NCBI GenBank assembly: GCA_963743035.1 | Contig: CAVUOB010000002.1 | Span: forward strand, 124,001-188,000 | DNA: 64,000 nucleotides | Reading direction: 5' to 3' | Origin: PALSA-911 sp963743035 | GTDB lineage: Bacteria; Pseudomonadota; Alphaproteobacteria; Acetobacterales; Acetobacteraceae | Shown here: positions 55,131 to 63,536 of the stretch, in pieces | Position numbering within the stretch: the stretch's first letter is position 1 | Layout: each line of letters starts with the position of its first letter | Notes under the pieces: generated by a model | What the model was told of the DNA's origin: nothing | What the model saw: the letters and a program-made list of their open reading frames with translations, nothing else | The model's database searches: none | Made by a program: the position numbers and the translations under genes

Positions 55131-56042
55131 ATGGCCATTTCCTCCCATACGCAGCAGCGCGTGCTGTTCGCGCTGATGTGCGTCATCTGGGGCACGAACT
55201 GGCTGGCATTGAAGGCGGGGGCGATGGCGGTGCCGCCGGCGTTCTTCTCCGGCACGCGCTGGACCGCTGCCGGATTGATCCTGATGGCCTATGGCTGGTG
55301 GCGCGGCCAGACGCCCTGGATCGGTCGCCGGATGCTGCGCCGGATGCTGCCGGTGGCTTTCCTGATGGTCGCCCTCAACGCGGTGGCCCTGCTGTACGGA
55401 TTGCGCGTCGTCAGCAGCGGCCTGGCGGCGGTGATCAGCTCGGCGCTGACGCCGGTGTCCCTGCTTGGCTTCGCCGTCATGCTCGGGCAGGAACGCTTCA
55501 GCCGCAAACAGGCCGGGGCCACCGCGCTCGGTGTCTTCGGCATCCTGCTGCTGTTCGGCCCCAAGGCTTTGGCCGGACAGCTGGACGCACTGGAGTTGCT
55601 GGGCACCGTCGGCGTGTTGACGAGCTGCCTAGCCTACTCGGCCGGCTCGGTGCTGGCGCGGCCGATGATGGGGTCGGTGGCGCCGGCGCAAATGGCCGCG
55701 TGGACCAATCTTCTTGGCGGCCTGATGCTGCTGGCCTTTTCGCTGGCCTTCGAGCCCGGCGCCTGGGCAGCAGCCGCCGGTCACTGGGGCTGGGCGGCCT
55801 GGGCTGGCTGGTTCTTCCTGCTGTTCTGCGGCTCGCTCGGCGGCACGATCATCTATTTCTGGCTGGTGCGCGACTGGGGCGCCAGCCGCACCGGCACCTA
55901 TTCCTTCATCTGCCCGGTGATCGCCGTGGTCCTGGGCATGCTCGTCTATGGCGAAAAGGTCAGCCTGACAGACGCCATGGGCATCGCGCTGATGCTGCTG
56001 GCGGCGGTGCTGGCGTTGCGCCGCGAAAGCCCGCGCCGCTGA
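55131..56042 (+). CDS. EamA/DMT-family transporter
   Basis: 303 residues, ten transmembrane helices in two EamA repeats. N-terminal FALMCVIWGTNWLALKAGAM (shown as the first repeat start), the second half beginning AYSAGSVLAR and ending YGEKVSLTDAMGIALMLLA. It exports or exchanges metabolites such as amino acids. AAGG precedes the ATG at 55131. It lies 71 bp before the DUF4387-AtuA pair; co-transcription is possible. Confidence 0.88.
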   Translation: MAISSHTQQRVLFALMCVIWGTNWLALKAGAMAVPPAFFSGTRWTAAGLILMAYGWWRGQTPWIGRRMLRRMLPVAFLMVALNAVALLYGLRVVSSGLAAVISSALTPVSLLGFAVMLGQERFSRKQAGATALGVFGILLLFGPKALAGQLDALELLGTVGVLTSCLAYSAGSVLARPMMGSVAPAQMAAWTNLLGGLMLLAFSLAFEPGAWAAAAGHWGWAAWAGWFFLLFCGSLGGTIIYFWLVRDWGASRTGTYSFICPVIAVVLGMLVYGEKVSLTDAMGIALMLLAAVLALRRESPRR

Positions 56043-56113
56043 CGGTTGCGTGCTCCCGTCGGACAGGCCAGCATCCGCCGGTGCTGGAGAAACTGTCGGG
56101 GGAGGATGAACAG

Positions 56114-56416
56114 ATGCAGTTGCAGGACATCGCGCAGGTGATTCGCAGCAAGAATGCCGGGCCGCGCTGCCTGACCCTGGATGTGATGTTCGCCACCGAT
56201 GCGGACTACCAGCGCGTGGCGCAATCCCCGGCTCTGTCGCGCGATGCGATCTCGGCGCTGTACGGTGTGCCGGAAGCGGATATCGAGGTCATCGCCTATC
56301 CGCTCGGCCGCGCCATCAAGATCGTGCTGCCGCGCCTGATCACCGCCGGCGATCCCGGGGACCGGGACGTGTACGGTGCGCAGCAGCACGCGCCGCTGCT
56401 GGGCATTGAAATATGA
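56114..56416 (+). CDS. DUF4387-family protein
   Basis: 100 residues from the ATG at 56114, with GGAGG 8 bp ahead. It begins LQDIAQVIRSKNAGPRCLTLD and ends with RDVYGAQQHAPLLGIEI, typical of DUF4387. The family almost always accompanies an AtuA-type protein. Here the stop overlaps the AtuA start by ATGA, so the two are made together, presumably as a complex. Molecular function is not established. Confidence 0.9.
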   Translation: MQLQDIAQVIRSKNAGPRCLTLDVMFATDADYQRVAQSPALSRDAISALYGVPEADIEVIAYPLGRAIKIVLPRLITAGDPGDRDVYGAQQHAPLLGIEI

Positions 56417-57822
56417 GCGCTTCCGGTCGCGTCCTCGCTGAGTTTCGCCACCCCGTTGAGGGCGCGCCCCGGGAGATGCGTCTGCTCGGCGCGTCCGGGC
56501 AGCTCGGCTACGGCATCCCGACAGCGGCGTTCGAGGCCGGTCTCGCCCGCCGTCCGCATCTGATCGGCTGCGACATGGGGTCGATCGACATCGGACCCAC
56601 CTATCTCGGCAGCGGGCATATGGCGACCGCGCCGGCGTCCACCAGGCGCGACCTGCGCAAGGTGCTGCTCGGCGCGCGGCGGCTCGATATTCCCCTGGTC
56701 ATCGGCTCGGCCGGCTCGGCCGGGGCGCGGCCGCATCTGGACCAGACCCTGGCGATGCTGCGCGACATCGCCCGCGAGGAAGGCCTGGCATTCCGCATGG
56801 GCGTCCTGGCCGCGGATGTCCCGCGCGACAGGCTGAAACAGGCGGTGCGCGAAGGGCAGGTCTCGCCGATCAACGGCATGGCCGAGCTGACGGACGCCGA
56901 GGTGGACGCGGCCGCCAACATCGTCGGCCAGATGGGGCTCGGCGATTTCCAGCGCGCGCTGGCCGCCGATATCGACGTGCTGGTCGCCGGCCGCGCCTGC
57001 GATACGGCGATCTTCGCCGCCCTGCCGGCGATGCTCGGCTTTCCCACCGGCCTTTGCGTGCACATGGCGAAGATCATCGAATGCGCCTCGCTGTGCTGCG
57101 TCCCGGGCGGACGGGACTCGATCCTCGCCACGCTGGACGAGGCCGGTTTCGAGCTGGAGAGCATGGCGCCGCAGCGCCACGCCACGCCGGTATCGGTTGC
57201 CGCCCACAGCCTGTACGAGCAGGACGACCCGTTCACCGTCTATGAGCCGGAAGGCCGGCTCGACCTGTCCGCGGCGCAGTACGCCGCGATCGACGACCGC
57301 CGCACCCGCGTGAGCGGCGCGCTTTGGCATGATGCCGAACAACTGACGGTGAAGATCGAGGGCGCGCGGCGCATCGGCGAGCGTGCGGTGCTGCTGGCCG
57401 GTGCCGCCGATCCTCGCTTTATCGCCGGTCACCGGCAGATCCTGGCCGATCTGTCCGCGCTGGTGGACGAGCTGGTCTGCGAGGACACGCCAAAGGATTT
57501 TTCCCTGGTTTTCCGGGTCTATGGAATTGACGGTGTGCGCCAGTTCGTTCCCACCGGCGAAGCGCCGCCGGGCGAGGTGTTCCTGATGGGCGAATGCATC
57601 GCCCCCACGCGCGAACGCGCCGCCGAGGTGGTGCGCACCGCCAAGCAGTACCTGATGCATTTCGGCTATGCCGGCCGGCTGTCCACCGGCGGCAACCTGG
57701 CGTTCCCCTTCACTCCGCCCGAAATCTCCGCCGGGGAGGCCTATCGTTTCAACGCCTACCATCTGATGCGGGTGCAGGAGCTGGAATCGCTGTTCCCGCT
57801 GACGATCGAGGCCATCGGCTAG
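56413..57822 (+). CDS. AtuA-family protein (acyclic terpene utilisation type, DUF1446-like)
   Basis: 469 residues. N-terminal GQLGYGIPTAAFEAGL, GCDMGSIDIGPTYLGSG, then IGSAGSAGARPHL and VAGRACDTAIFAALP. AtuA is required for citronellol/geraniol degradation in Pseudomonas, but its reaction is unclear. The remaining atu genes (e.g. geranyl-CoA carboxylase) are absent, and the gene precedes an ABC transporter, so another acid substrate is likely here. Coupled to DUF4387 by ATGA. Confidence 0.9.
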   Translation: MSASGRVLAEFRHPVEGAPREMRLLGASGQLGYGIPTAAFEAGLARRPHLIGCDMGSIDIGPTYLGSGHMATAPASTRRDLRKVLLGARRLDIPLVIGSAGSAGARPHLDQTLAMLRDIAREEGLAFRMGVLAADVPRDRLKQAVREGQVSPINGMAELTDAEVDAAANIVGQMGLGDFQRALAADIDVLVAGRACDTAIFAALPAMLGFPTGLCVHMAKIIECASLCCVPGGRDSILATLDEAGFELESMAPQRHATPVSVAAHSLYEQDDPFTVYEPEGRLDLSAAQYAAIDDRRTRVSGALWHDAEQLTVKIEGARRIGERAVLLAGAADPRFIAGHRQILADLSALVDELVCEDTPKDFSLVFRVYGIDGVRQFVPTGEAPPGEVFLMGECIAPTRERAAEVVRTAKQYLMHFGYAGRLSTGGNLAFPFTPPEISAGEAYRFNAYHLMRVQELESLFPLTIEAIG

Positions 57823-58039
57823 ATCGTGGGATTGCGCCCGGCGCGGCCAAACCATAGGCTCTGCGGCAAGTAACAAAACCGAGCCAGGAGGATCCCCGCA
57901 GCCGAATTCGATCGCAATGTGCCGCGGAAACTGAAAATCATCCCGCCGGCGGAGTTCGAAACCACCGATATCTGATCCGGCCGACCAAAGCCCCGGCCAA
58001 CGGGGCGCCCATAACGGGACCTACAGGGGAGAGAGACCG
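57823..58039. other. Spacer with a short orphan coding-like tail
   Basis: Between AtuA and the binding-protein gene. One frame (about 57895-57975) reads AAEFDRNVPRKLKIIPPAEF then ETTDI and a stop. It looks like the end of a protein but has no start. It may be the remnant of a deleted gene, or chance. GGGGAGAG precedes the next start at 58040. Confidence 0.3.
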
Positions 58040-59236
58040 ATGAAGCCAGTTGCCAAATGGTTAGCCGCCGCGGCCCTGCTGCTTGCCGCCCTGCCGTCGG
58101 CGCGCGCCGACGAGGTGCTGAAGGTCGGCGTGTTCGTGCCGATGTCCGGCGCCGCGGCGGGCTGGGGCCTGGGCGCCAAATGGGTCGGCGAGCAGGCGGC
58201 CCAGGAAATCAACGACCACGGCGGCATCAAGGCTGGCGGCAAGACCTACAAGGTCGAGTCGATCGCCTACGAAAACGGCTACAATTCCGCCGAAGGCAGC
58301 AAGGCGGCGCAGGCCATGCTGAACCGGGACGGCATCCGCTTCATCATCCAGGGCATTGGCACCGCGCCGGTGAAGGCGCTGCAAAGCCTGTCCGAACGCC
58401 AGGGCGCGCTGCTGATGCAGATCGCCTGGGGCAAGAGCGTGAAGGGCCCGCAGGCGCCGCTGACCTTCACCAACTCCAACACGCCGTTCGAATTGTTCGG
58501 TCCGCTGTTCGACCTGCTGAAGCGGCTCCACCCGGAAGCCAAGACCGTCGCCCTGCTGAACCCGAACGACGCCACCGGCCAGGAGGTCGAGGCGGAGGCG
58601 GTGAAGCAATACAAGGCGCGCGGCTACGATATCGTCGCCAGCACCTGGTACGAACGCGGCACCACCGAATTCCAGCCGATCGCCACCAAGCTCGCGCAGA
58701 CCCACGCCGATATCCTGGACCTCTCCGGTGCCCCGCCGGCCGATAGCGGCCTGATCTACAAGGAACTGGCGGTGCAGGGCTGGAAAGGCATCAAGGTGCA
58801 ATCCTCCGGCACCGGCGCGGACGCGATGGTGAAGGTCGGCGGCGCCGCGGTGGAAGACGTCTATATGGGCAATGCCGCCGATTTCGGCGGCCCAACCGCG
58901 ACGCCGATCCAGCGCAAGCTGAACGAAGGCGCGCTGAAGGCATTGAACGAGCCGCTGAACATACTCCAGCTCGGCGCCTGGGACGGCCTGATGGCGGTGA
59001 AGGCCGGCATCGAAAAAGCCGACAGCATCGACCCGAAGAAGGTCGCCAAGGCACTGCCGGAAATCATCTTCGAATCCAGCTACGGCCCCACCGCCTTCGG
59101 CGGCAAGGAAACCTACGGCTCCCCGCAGCAGATGCTGGTGCCCATCATCGTCACCCAGATCAAGAACGGCCAAACCGTCGAAATCGCCCGCATCCTGCCC
59201 GCAGAGCTCGAACAGCGCCTTGCGAAGAAGCCGTGA
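58040..59236 (+). CDS. Branched-chain-type ABC solute-binding protein
   Basis: 398 residues with a signal peptide ending at SARA. Mature start VLKVGVFVPMSGAAAGWG, then FIIQGIGTAPVKAL, LNPNDATGQEV and FQPIATKLAQTHADI. A periplasmic LIV-family receptor that delivers ligand to the permease encoded next. Members of this branch often bind aromatic or aliphatic carboxylates. A 271 bp spacer, mostly hairpin repeat copy C, separates it from livH. Confidence 0.92.
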   Translation: MKPVAKWLAAAALLLAALPSARADEVLKVGVFVPMSGAAAGWGLGAKWVGEQAAQEINDHGGIKAGGKTYKVESIAYENGYNSAEGSKAAQAMLNRDGIRFIIQGIGTAPVKALQSLSERQGALLMQIAWGKSVKGPQAPLTFTNSNTPFELFGPLFDLLKRLHPEAKTVALLNPNDATGQEVEAEAVKQYKARGYDIVASTWYERGTTEFQPIATKLAQTHADILDLSGAPPADSGLIYKELAVQGWKGIKVQSSGTGADAMVKVGGAAVEDVYMGNAADFGGPTATPIQRKLNEGALKALNEPLNILQLGAWDGLMAVKAGIEKADSIDPKKVAKALPEIIFESSYGPTAFGGKETYGSPQQMLVPIIVTQIKNGQTVEIARILPAELEQRLAKKP

Positions 59237-59245
59237 TGTTGGGGA

Positions 59246-59484
59246 GGAAGGGTAGCAAGCAAGGCCAGGGGCTCTGCCCCCATGCTTCCAGTCTGGGGAC
59301 CCCGCCAAAGGGCGAGCCCTTTGGAAACCCCAGACTGTTTTCTCCAGGAAGGGGGCGGCGAGGTACGTGCAACGGCACGGACAGAGCAAGCCCCCTTCTT
59401 GGAGAAAACAACCGGGTGTCCAGAGGCTCCGCCTCTGGTGGGGGTCCAGGGGGCAAGGCCCCCTGGCCTCGCTTGCTTCCTTCC
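59246..59484. repeat. Nested-hairpin repeat, copy C
   Basis: About 240 bp with outer arms at 59246-59271 and about 59459-59484 (GCAAGC-AGGCCAGGGG and its complement) and inner arms 59337-59356 / 59390-59409 (19 of 20 paired). A further pair, AGTCTGGGG...CCCCAGACT, nests between them. The centre is CGTGC-AACG-GCACG. It shares architecture and the GGCCAGGGG outer arm with copy A and GGGGCTCTGCCCC with copy B. It lies inside the transporter operon and ends 23 bp before livH. Confidence 0.8.
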
Positions 59485-59507
59485 GCCCCAATACCCGGAT
59501 CCTGCGC

Positions 59508-60392
59508 ATGGGGCTGATCGCGCAGCTGCTGGTGAATACGTTGCAGATTGGCGCGGTTTACGTGCTGTTTGCGCTGGGGCTGACGCTGGTTTTTGGCGTG
59601 ATGAAGGTGATCAACTTCGCGCACGGCCAGTTCTTCACGTTGGCGGCGCTGATGATCGCGGTGACGATGCCGGAGTTCACGGCCAGGTTCGGTTTTCCCG
59701 CCTGGGTGGATTATTTCGTTTGCTTCGCTCTGGCATTGACCGTGGTGGCGGCTCTTGGGGTGGTGCTCTATTTCGTCGGGTTCGAGCGTTATCTGCGCGA
59801 CCTGATCGGCTCCTTCATTCTGTCGGTGGGCCTGCTGCTGCTGCTGGAGGGCGTTTACCTCTGGATCTTCACCGGCGCGCCGCGGGTGGTGCCGAAGCTG
59901 CTGACGGGTCAGGTTTCGATCTTCGGCGGCGCGTTGGAGACCCAGCGCCTGGTGATCTGCGGCATCGCGCTGGGCGCGACGTTCGGGCTATATCAGCTGG
60001 TCAACCGCACGAAGCTTGGCCGCGCATTGCGCGCCGTGGCGGAGGATCGGGAGGCGGCGATGCTGCAGGGCATCCGCTACCGGCGCATTTCCTTCTACGG
60101 CTTCATGATCGGCTCGGGGTTGGCGGCGATCTCCGGCGGGCTGATCGCGCCGTTGACGGCGATCAGCCCGTCGCTCGGCAATGACTACCTGGCCAAGGCG
60201 TTCATCATCATCATCATCGGCGGCCTCGGCAGCATTCCCGGTGCGATCGTGGGTGGCTTCGTGATCGCGGCGATTGAGAGTTTTGCCGGATATTTCCTGG
60301 ACCTTTCCTACGCCACCATCGCGATGTTCGTGCTGGTGATGGTGTTCCTGCTGGTGCGGCCACAAGGGATCCTGGGCCATGCAGAGCGCTAA
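59508..60392 (+). CDS. livH: Branched-chain-type ABC permease (LivH)
   Basis: 294 residues from the ATG at 59508 (MGLIAQLLVN). About eight transmembrane helices, with the family sequences GLTLVFGVMKVINFAHGQFF and GGLGSIPGAIVGGFVIAAIES. It forms the inner-membrane channel with LivM. No Shine-Dalgarno is visible in the ~20 bp before the ATG, which follow directly on the hairpin repeat, so expression may be poor or start from another signal. It overlaps livM by 14 bp. Confidence 0.92.
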   Translation: MGLIAQLLVNTLQIGAVYVLFALGLTLVFGVMKVINFAHGQFFTLAALMIAVTMPEFTARFGFPAWVDYFVCFALALTVVAALGVVLYFVGFERYLRDLIGSFILSVGLLLLLEGVYLWIFTGAPRVVPKLLTGQVSIFGGALETQRLVICGIALGATFGLYQLVNRTKLGRALRAVAEDREAAMLQGIRYRRISFYGFMIGSGLAAISGGLIAPLTAISPSLGNDYLAKAFIIIIIGGLGSIPGAIVGGFVIAAIESFAGYFLDLSYATIAMFVLVMVFLLVRPQGILGHAER

Positions 60393-61308
60393 AGCGGGCC
60401 AGATCGTGACCGCGCTGGCCGCCGCCTGCGTTCTGGCGTTCGCGGTTCTGGGAGATGACGAGTACACCCAGCATCTGCTGATGTGGACCGCGCTCAATGC
60501 GGTGCTGGCGGTCGGGCTGCGGTTCATGCTCCTGGTGGGGGAGACCAATATCGGCACTGGCGCGTTCTATGGCATGGGCGCCTATGTGGGCGCGATCTGC
60601 ACCACGAAATGGGGGCTGCCGTTTCCGGTGGCGTTGCTGGCCGGCGGTGCGCTGGCGGTGCTGGTCAGCACCGGCTTCGGCCTGGTGACGTTGCGCACCA
60701 AGGGGCCGTATTTCATGCTGATCAGCTTCGCCTTTACCGAGGTGGTGCGGCTGATCTACACGCGGGTGGAATGGCTGGGCGGCAATTCCGGTATCATCGG
60801 CATCTTTCCGCCGCAGGTGCTGGACCCCTGGATGCCCCTCCTGACCGTCGTGCTGTGCGGCGGGCTGATCCTGATGATGTATCTGTGCGAGCGGTCCAAT
60901 CTCGGCCGCGTGTTCCGTGCCATCCAGAACAACGACGCGGTGGTGGAGACGGTCGGCATCGACGTGGTGCAGATCAAGCTGGTCTGTCTGGTGATCGCCT
61001 CGTTCTCGGTCGGCATCGCCGGATCCCTGCATGCGCATATCTACAACGTCATCAGCCCCGGTGATTTCAGCTACCTCGTGCCGGTGTTCGCGCTGGCCTA
61101 CATCAAGATCGGCGGCGACGCGAACGTGACGGGCTCCATCCTTGGCGCCGCGCTGCTGACAGTCCTGGCGCAGTGGCTGCAGGGCATGGGCTCGCTGGAG
61201 CACATCCTGTTCGGCGGCGCGATCGTCGCGTCCATGCTGGTGCTGCCGGACGGGTTGCTGGGCGGCGGAAAACGGCTGCTGCGGCTCTTTGCGCGGGGGC
61301 GGACATGA
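60379..61308 (+). CDS. livM: Branched-chain-type ABC permease (LivM)
   Basis: 309 residues with eight to nine transmembrane helices. Seen: GETNIGTGAFYGMGAYVGA, GPYFMLISFAFTEVVRLIY and FRAIQNNDAVVETVGID. The start lies inside livH (14 bp overlap) and the stop overlaps livG (ATGA). It partners LivH as the membrane channel. Confidence 0.93.
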   Translation: MQSAKAGQIVTALAAACVLAFAVLGDDEYTQHLLMWTALNAVLAVGLRFMLLVGETNIGTGAFYGMGAYVGAICTTKWGLPFPVALLAGGALAVLVSTGFGLVTLRTKGPYFMLISFAFTEVVRLIYTRVEWLGGNSGIIGIFPPQVLDPWMPLLTVVLCGGLILMMYLCERSNLGRVFRAIQNNDAVVETVGIDVVQIKLVCLVIASFSVGIAGSLHAHIYNVISPGDFSYLVPVFALAYIKIGGDANVTGSILGAALLTVLAQWLQGMGSLEHILFGGAIVASMLVLPDGLLGGGKRLLRLFARGRT

Positions 61309-62030
61309 GCGCGCCCCTGCTGACGGCGGAAGCGGTCTCGCGCCGGTTCGGCGGCATTCTCGCTGTCAGCGACTTCAGCTTCGAGGTGCGTCCCGGCGAG
61401 GTGATGGGGCTGATCGGACCCAATGGCGCGGGCAAGAGCACCACTTTCAACGTCATCAGCGGCTTCTACAAGCCGACGACGGGGAAGCTGACCTTCCTCG
61501 GCGAAGACATCACCGGCCTGTCGGCGGCGGCGATCAGCCGGCGCGGCCTGGTGCGCACCTTCCAGCACGGCAGCCTGCTGCGCGACATGAGCGTGAGCGA
61601 CAACATCCTGATCGGCGCGTTGCGCGCGGTCCGCGACAATGCGGGACGCGAGCGCCGGGTGCGGGAGACGGCCGAGCTGCTCGGCCTAGGCGGCCTGCTC
61701 ACGGTCACCGCGGGCAGCCTGCCGCACGGGCTGCAGCGCATGCTGTCGATCGCGATCGCCTTTGCGGCACGCCCGAAGCTGCTCTGCCTGGATGAGCCGC
61801 TGACCGGGCTGAACTCCACCGAGGCGGCGGCGGCGCTGGAGGTGATGGCCCGCATCCGCGACGAGTTCGCGACGACGATCCTGCTGGTCGACCACAACAT
61901 GCGCGCGGTGATGCGCATCTGCGACCGCATCGTCGTGCTGAACTACGGCCAGAAGCTCGCCGAAGGCACGCCGGCGGAAATTCGCAACAATCCCGACGTT
62001 ATCCGCGCCTATCTGGGAGAGGGCGAATGA
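61305..62030 (+). CDS. livG: Branched-chain-type ABC ATPase (LivG), variant signature
   Basis: 241 residues. Walker A GPNGAGKST, Walker B LLCLDEPLTGL and VDHNMRAV switch. The signature is LPHGLQRMLSIAIA rather than the usual LSYGQQRRLEIA, losing the Gln/Glu after Gly. This may alter ATPase behaviour or be normal in a sublineage. Coupled to livM and livF by ATGA overlaps. Confidence 0.93.
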   Translation: MSAPLLTAEAVSRRFGGILAVSDFSFEVRPGEVMGLIGPNGAGKSTTFNVISGFYKPTTGKLTFLGEDITGLSAAAISRRGLVRTFQHGSLLRDMSVSDNILIGALRAVRDNAGRERRVRETAELLGLGGLLTVTAGSLPHGLQRMLSIAIAFAARPKLLCLDEPLTGLNSTEAAAALEVMARIRDEFATTILLVDHNMRAVMRICDRIVVLNYGQKLAEGTPAEIRNNPDVIRAYLGEGE

Positions 62031-62746
62031 CCGGGGAGCTGGTGCTGGAACTCTCGGGCCTCGGCGTGAGCTATGGCACGGTGCGCGCGGTCAGCGGGAT
62101 CGACATCAAGGTGTATCACGGACGGATCGCCACGCTGATCGGATCGAACGGTGCCGGCAAGACCACGATCCTGAAGGGCGTCACCGGCCTGAAGGGGTTG
62201 GATGCCGGCCGGGTCCGGTTTCGCGGCGAGGATTTGACCAACCGGCAGGTGGACCAAATCGTTGCAGCCGGTATCTCCATGGTTCCGGAGGGAAGGCGGC
62301 TGTTTCCGACCATGAGTGTGCGCGAGAATCTGGAAATCGGCGCCTATCTGCGCACCGACGCTGCCGCGGTGCGGACGGATTTCGACCGCGTGCTGGATTA
62401 TTTTCCGGCGCTGCGCGAACGCCTGGACGCCCGCGCGATGAATTTGTCGGGCGGGCAGCAGCAGATGGTGGCGATCGGCCGCGCGCTGATGTCCGGCCCG
62501 AAGCTGCTGCTGCTGGACGAGCCGACGATCGGCCTGGCGCCGGCGATCGTGCAGACCATCGGGGAGATCATTCGCACGATCAGCCGCAGCGGCGTCGACG
62601 TGCTGCTGGTGGAGCAGAATGCGCATATGGCGCTGCGCCTGTCGGAAGACGCCTATGTGCTGGAAAACGGTGCGATCGCCATGCGCGGTTCGGCGCGCGA
62701 TCTGGAAAAGAGCGAAGCGGTGCGCGCCGCGTATCTGGGAATGTAG
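62027..62746 (+). CDS. livF: Branched-chain-type ABC ATPase (LivF)
   Basis: 239 residues. Walker A GSNGAGKTT, MVPEGRRLFPTMSVRENLEIG, signature LSGGQQQMVAIGRALM and Walker B LLLLDEPTIGLAP, all standard. It is the second ATPase of the transporter. An SDR gene follows after 13 bp with a GGGAAGGA ribosome site, so it probably belongs to the same operon. Confidence 0.94.
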   Translation: MTGELVLELSGLGVSYGTVRAVSGIDIKVYHGRIATLIGSNGAGKTTILKGVTGLKGLDAGRVRFRGEDLTNRQVDQIVAAGISMVPEGRRLFPTMSVRENLEIGAYLRTDAAAVRTDFDRVLDYFPALRERLDARAMNLSGGQQQMVAIGRALMSGPKLLLLDEPTIGLAPAIVQTIGEIIRTISRSGVDVLLVEQNAHMALRLSEDAYVLENGAIAMRGSARDLEKSEAVRAAYLGM

Positions 62747-62759
62747 GGGAAGGACGACC

Positions 62760-63536
62760 ATGGAACTCGGCCTGAGGGGCAAGCGGGCGCTGATCACCGG
62801 CGCCAGCAAGGGTATCGGCTACGCGGTGGCGGAAGTGTTCGCGGAGGAAGGCTGCGACGTGGACCTGGCTGCGCGCGATCCCGCGGTGCTGGAAGCGGCG
62901 GCGCAGAAGCTGCGTTCGGCGCATCAGGTGAATGTCCGCACCTTCCCGGCCGATCTTTCCAGGCCCGAGGACCGCGAACGGCTGGTGGAAGCCTGCGGCG
63001 ATAACGACATCCTGATCAATAATGCCGGGTCCAACCCGGCCGGTGCGCTGGAGGACATCGACGACGCCACCTGGCGCGCTTCCTGGGATCTGAAGGTGTT
63101 CGGCTACATCAACATGACCCGCGCCTTCTACACGCGGATGAAGGCTCGGCGGGACGGCGTGATCGTCAACGTGATCGGCACCGGCGGCGAGCGGATGGAC
63201 GCCAACTACATCCTGGGCGCCAGCGGCAATATTTCCCTCATGGGCTTCACCCGCGCGCTGGGTGGGCGGTCGCCCGATCACAACGTGCGCGTGGTCGCGG
63301 TCAATCCCGGCCTGACCGAGACGGACCGCGCGGTGACGATGCTGCAGACCTGGAGCCGCACCCAGTTCGGCACGCCGGACCGCTGGCGCGAGGCGCTGGC
63401 CAGCCGCAACCTGCCGTTCGGCCGCATGGGCACGTCGCGCGAGGTGGCGGACATGGTGGTGTTCCTGGCCTCCGGCCGCTCCGCCTATACCAGCGGCACG
63501 GTGGTCACCGTCGATGGCGGCAATGTCCACCGCTAA
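62760..63536 (+). CDS. SDR-family oxidoreductase, YxxxK not canonical
   Basis: 258 residues. Cofactor site ITGASKGIGYAVA and LINNAGSNPAG are normal, and the C-terminus has VTVDGGNVHR. The expected catalytic YxxxK is replaced by NYILGASGN (Tyr kept, Lys replaced by Ala), and the Ser position reads GTGGER. It may be a divergent or non-oxidoreductase branch. It is the last gene of the transporter operon, overlapping the CoA-transferase gene tail to tail by 4 bp. Confidence 0.85.
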   Translation: MELGLRGKRALITGASKGIGYAVAEVFAEEGCDVDLAARDPAVLEAAAQKLRSAHQVNVRTFPADLSRPEDRERLVEACGDNDILINNAGSNPAGALEDIDDATWRASWDLKVFGYINMTRAFYTRMKARRDGVIVNVIGTGGERMDANYILGASGNISLMGFTRALGGRSPDHNVRVVAVNPGLTETDRAVTMLQTWSRTQFGTPDRWREALASRNLPFGRMGTSREVADMVVFLASGRSAYTSGTVVTVDGGNVHR

